Source: Vitis vinifera (lineage: Eukaryota; Streptophyta; Magnoliopsida; Vitales; Vitaceae). Taken from it: a stretch of DNA of 64,000 bases. The translations under genes were made by a program, and so were the position numbers. The number at the start of each line of letters is the position of its first letter. Position 1 is the stretch's first letter. Positions 61,801 through 64,000 of the stretch are shown here, piece after piece. The stretch covers positions 1,396,501 through 1,460,500 of the forward strand of contig NC_081813.1 in the NCBI RefSeq assembly GCF_030704535.1. The letters are read 5' to 3'. Under the pieces are notes generated by a model. It made no database searches. It saw only the letters and a list, made by a program, of their open reading frames with translations, and had not been told where the DNA came from.

Positions 61801-63571
61801 AAATAAAGTCAGCATATATAATAAAATCAAGATTCAGCCCAAAGTCAACAAACACAAGCATGCATCAAAATAAATTGTATCTTGTCTTGAATCCTCAAAA
61901 CTTCTGGCCTAAAATAATCAGTAGACAATGTAATCACCAGTAGATGAACATTGAAGATAAAGTTCTCTGAGCACTGGTTCAATGAATGAAGGAATCGAGG
62001 CAGTCAATCTGTGGTGGTTTGATGATGCAATAAGTGAGCTGAGAACCTTGATATTCTCTTGCTGTGACCAATGAAACAGACAGTCAAAATGATGAACATT
62101 CCTTTTTTTCTTTTTTTGGTGAAGCATGACAAAATTCTTTAAAATGAATTGATAATGTTAAATAAGGTAACTTTGTATCATATAACTGTATGCACATATC
62201 ACAGTCTTTTCAAATCTCAGATAGAGAAACTAATTCAGCAAGACAACACCCCTAAGGTAGCAGATATTATCTTAGGACAATAATAATTAACTTTTTTTAT
62301 TTTCCTTAATAGCAGGATACTTCAAAAGAAAAGCGTACCGAAGCATTAGTCTTCTGGAATGATGAAAAAATGAACTTGATTGTGGCATAATTATCAGCAT
62401 CAAAGGTTTTTTGATGTGTATATATAATCTGCACGCAGAAAACTATATTAAAAACAAAACCAGATAATTACTCCTAGCACTAGTAAAGTATCTCCAATGC
62501 AAGGAAAGTTAGATACCTGTTGGAAGAGTGCACGAGCAGCAGACAAAAGAAAGCCATGTAAATCAGTCCTCGGTGTAGAACTTTTCCAAAGATTATGTGA
62601 AGCAACTCTAAGCTTCAAACAGTGCAGATGATAATCCTTGATTGCAAATCTACTCTCCCTGAATTGGAAGCAAAAAGAAGATACAAGAAATACATAAGAA
62701 ATACATGAATTTACATCACAAAACACAATTTTCTTAATATATAATAAATCCCAAAACAAAACACAAAATAAGCAATTATCATATTTTAATTTAAAATGGA
62801 AACATGCAAGCACCACATACAACATTGTCTGGGAAAAGCATCTCAATCAATGAAACAGACCTTTCCTTTTCAATACAGGTGTCCAAGCACCAAGATCATC
62901 CAGTCTAAAATTTCTTCCACTTTCACATTGGACATAAGTTATATCGAATGATTTAATGATACTATAAAAAATTTTCCATACTGAAAAGACATTACCAGGG
63001 CAGTGTGTAGTACACCAAAATGAAGCAAAACATAGAAACAAAGATTAGAACATGAAGGAAGAACTAATCCTATCCATATCAGAAATAGTTATCTTACAGA
63101 ATCTGAAAAATAGTCGCCGTCTTCACAGGCTGAACAAGCATAGCAGGCAGTGGAATATCATAAGCATCAATCTTTGAAAAGTTCTGTATGACCAGTAAAA
63201 CAGGCAATAAAGTAAGGGCCTCTTCTATTGACAAAACAAAATATTACTCCAGTAAACCACATTATTTACCTTGACACTAGCCGGATGATTAATCCACAAA
63301 GATGAATGCCACCTAAACCACATCTCAAGGACAAAACTAACAATTTTTGCACTGACTGCAACACAGAGAGAGCATATATCATCAGCTAATAAAAAATGAT
63401 ACGGGTTGATGAATCAATACAAGAAGCATACTGACCTGCATTTACTGACTCCCAAGCATCTAGTGTCCATAAAAATTTTTGATGTGGTAAAAAGATTGTG
63501 GGAGGTCTGGATGAGAAGTTCAATGAAAAATTCATTGCATATTCCAGAAGGTCAGATGCACTGGACAAAGC
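37512..63571 (-). CDS. MDN1: Midasin (MDN1), C-terminal ~2,513 residues; 5' part outside window
   Basis: Exons in transcript order: 63436-63571, 63270-63355, 63098-63183, 62517-62658, 62339-62428, 61938-62061, 61612-61766, 59738-59851, 58723-58875, 58426-58605, 58169-58348, 57895-57996, 57559-57783, 57046-57159, 55925-55991, 55710-55840, 55462-55626, 54893-54968, 54694-54806, 53560-53866, 53468-53483 (candidate), 52706-52786, 46250-46318, 46011-46167, 43923-44089, 43661-43773, 43346-43578, 42916-43170, 42554-42775, 42290-42448, 41980-42204, 41495-41785, 41252-41398, 40693-40899, 38847-40580, 38435-38716, 38096-38275, 37890-37988, 37665-37790, 37512-37544. All keep phase. Midasin is a giant dynein-like AAA+ ATPase that removes assembly factors from pre-60S ribosomes in the nucleolus and nucleoplasm. 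Seen here are linker, acidic tail and MIDAS domain; the AAA ring lies upstream. The least certain part is 52706-53483. Exon 55462-55626 could start at 55459. Confidence 0.93.
37633..37655. repeat. (GA)n microsatellite in the last MDN1 intron
   Basis: A GA run of about ten units lies next to the donor side of the final intron. Confidence 0.9.
38847..40580 (-). other. MDN1: Single 1,734-nt acidic exon of midasin
   Basis: One exon encodes 578 residues dominated by Asp, Glu, Asn, Ser and Gln (for example [20 protein letters not shown]). This is the flexible D/E-rich arm that links the midasin ring and linker to the MIDAS domain. It is by far the largest exon in the window. The C-terminal end of the exon becomes helical and less acidic ([20 protein letters not shown]). 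The antisense and shifted frames are also open for long stretches because of the codon bias, so several spurious ORFs overlap it. Confidence 0.9.
43813..43849. repeat. T15-G22 homopolymer block in an MDN1 intron
   Basis: A run of about 15 T is followed directly by 22 G on plus. On the transcribed RNA of MDN1 this is C22-A15, close to the exon at 43661-43773, and resembles a long pyrimidine tract. It is a likely hot spot for sequencing error and length variation, and the G-run could form a quadruplex in DNA. Confidence 0.9.
46404..46418. repeat. Target-site duplication of the MDN1-intron LINE, left copy
   Basis: CACAATTATTTTACC next to the LINE poly(A) end. It matches 52421-52434 apart from one inserted A. 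Confidence 0.85.
46940..50049 (-). pseudogene. LINE ORF2 remnant (endonuclease-RT-zf-RVT), heavily mutated
   Basis: The ORF2 start is recognisable at 50049, reading [20 protein letters not shown] with LRETKIQE, the N-terminus of the AP-like endonuclease. Reverse transcriptase pieces follow in several frames: [35 protein letters not shown]. The palm motif reads YVDK where YADD/FVDD is expected, so the second catalytic aspartate is lost. The C-terminal zf-RVT region is broken by stops near 46940-47400. It is a dead copy, older than the one at 7417-10953. Confidence 0.9.
50870..52342 (-). pseudogene. LINE ORF1 remnant (DUF4283-like)
   Basis: Reading from an ATG at 52342 ([20 protein letters not shown]), pieces in several frames follow: [55 protein letters not shown]. 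This pattern is that of the DUF4283 ORF1 protein of plant L1-type elements, which binds RNA. At least four frame changes or stops break it. The end near 50945 is a Lys/Arg-rich tail. Confidence 0.8.
52421..52434. repeat. Target-site duplication of the MDN1-intron LINE, right copy
   Basis: CACAATTATTTTCC marks the 5' boundary of the LINE. Confidence 0.85.
53050..53330 (-). mobile_element. Degraded LINE tail fragment in MDN1 intron
   Basis: The minus strand encodes pieces typical of the very C-terminus of L1-type ORF2: [20 protein letters not shown], then [12 protein letters not shown] and [12 protein letters not shown]. This belongs to a different LINE lineage from the elements at 7417 and 46419. 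No poly(A) tail or duplication is visible, so it is old. Confidence 0.6.
56330..56780. repeat. Possible degraded repeat with AGGTGC/GCGCCT motifs in MDN1 intron
   Basis: The block has several GGTGCA, GGTGCGCC and GAGGCGC motifs and an ATA run (56577-56593). It does not look like host intron. It resembles widespread plant repeats carrying such motifs. The family is not identified. Confidence 0.3.
58981..59190 (-). mobile_element. Possible LINE 3' tail fragment in MDN1 intron
   Basis: A T-run at 58982-58989, then CTGATCAG and low-complexity sequence with TTGAGGAGATTACAG, look like the 3' untranslated tail of an L1-type element in minus orientation. No protein part is left and no clear duplication is seen. 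Confidence 0.35.
60566..61498 (-). mobile_element. 5'-truncated, degraded L1-type LINE in MDN1 intron, sense orientation
   Basis: A T-run at 60566-60580 marks the poly(A) end. The minus strand keeps, in broken frames, the C-terminal ORF2 pattern of the same family as the element at 7417: SGKTSFEDN then [11 protein letters not shown] (compare WCGNTPLCEA then YPSLFDLAVSKD), and [10 protein letters not shown] weak duplication centred on GGCAGAA (60558-60564 and 61503-61509) may flank it. It is heavily mutated. Confidence 0.65.
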
Positions 63572-64000
63572 CTGTTCAGAACATAAACAAAGCAATATGA
63601 AACTGCATAGACAAAAACTTAGAAAGGAATCATCTGAACTCCTATACCCACATGTAACATATGAATAGATCAAATTCAAAAAAGGATAATACAAGGATTA
63701 AACTAATAGCATGGTCCATTTGAGATGGGTTTTTAAATTAAAAAAATTTAAAAAAAAAAAAAAAAACAGAACCCCACTGGATGTTTTAGAGCAAAAATTA
63801 TATTGTAGTCCAGAAAATATAGAGGCCTTCAGAAATTGAGCAGGGTTAAGAATCCCAAACCCCATATGTCATAACTAGATATCTACGTGGAGCTTTCCCT
63901 GGCAATGTACATAAGCGGGAATGAACAGTTAAAGACTGCATCTAAGTGCCTTCCCTGGATTTTGTCCCTGAGGCTTGACTCATGTGGCAAGAGGTAGGAA
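63572..64000 (-). other. MDN1 intron running out of the window
   Basis: Upstream of the exon 63436-63571 I see no further exon. The sequence contains an A-rich run at about 63739-63767 and is AT-rich. The next upstream MDN1 exon should lie beyond 64000. Confidence 0.5.

Noticed and set aside
62847-63041. Minus-strand open frame ([14 protein letters not shown]...) between MDN1 exons
   Set aside because: It looked exon-like, but adding it breaks phase. Exon 63098-63183 joins directly and in phase to 62517-62658, giving [12 protein letters not shown].

Overview
The window is nuclear DNA from a flowering plant, most likely a woody core eudicot, with grapevine (Vitis) the best guess. The evidence is AT-rich intergenic DNA, plant-type introns, plant-only families (EC1, Alfin-like, plant NF-YA with a miR169 site), and many L1-type LINE copies plus an Au-like SINE. 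The species call is inference. The L1-like copies retain recognisable protein similarity to each other.

Left part, 1-16 kb. The plus strand carries the 3' end of a CID3/CID4-like PABP-interacting gene (1509-3748). A single-exon egg-cell-secreted EC1-like gene lies on the minus strand (4502-4888). An eight-exon WDR83/MORG1-like WD40 gene follows on the plus strand (6441-13677). Its first intron holds a 3.5 kb 5'-truncated antisense L1 LINE with a 17-bp target-site duplication. Two diverged copies of one AT-rich repeat flank this gene.

Middle part, 16-37 kb. An NF-YA transcription factor gene (19457-24247) has a long leader and a miR169 target in its 3' UTR. An Alfin-like PHD-finger gene (25948-31208) has an Au-like SINE in intron 3. 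A single-exon mitochondrial carrier (34326-35402) is on the minus strand, convergent with the Alfin-like gene.

Right part, 37-64 kb. The 3' half of the midasin (MDN1) gene runs on the minus strand, and its 5' part lies beyond the window. I traced 40 coding exons with consistent reading phase, about 2,513 residues. They cover linker sequence, a 578-codon acidic exon and the C-terminal MIDAS domain. One 6.0 kb near-full-length L1 with a 14-15 bp duplication, and several degraded L1 tails, sit in its introns, all in the sense direction.

The genes are unrelated housekeeping, regulatory and reproductive loci. There is no operon-like or cluster logic. I found no CRISPR, rRNA, tRNA or prokaryote-like system, and nothing I would call a wholly new system. 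The most useful unusual points are a candidate 16-nt microexon in MDN1, a roughly 30-bp LINE-tail insertion with a 16-bp duplication, the miR169 site, and the sense-strand LINE bias in MDN1.
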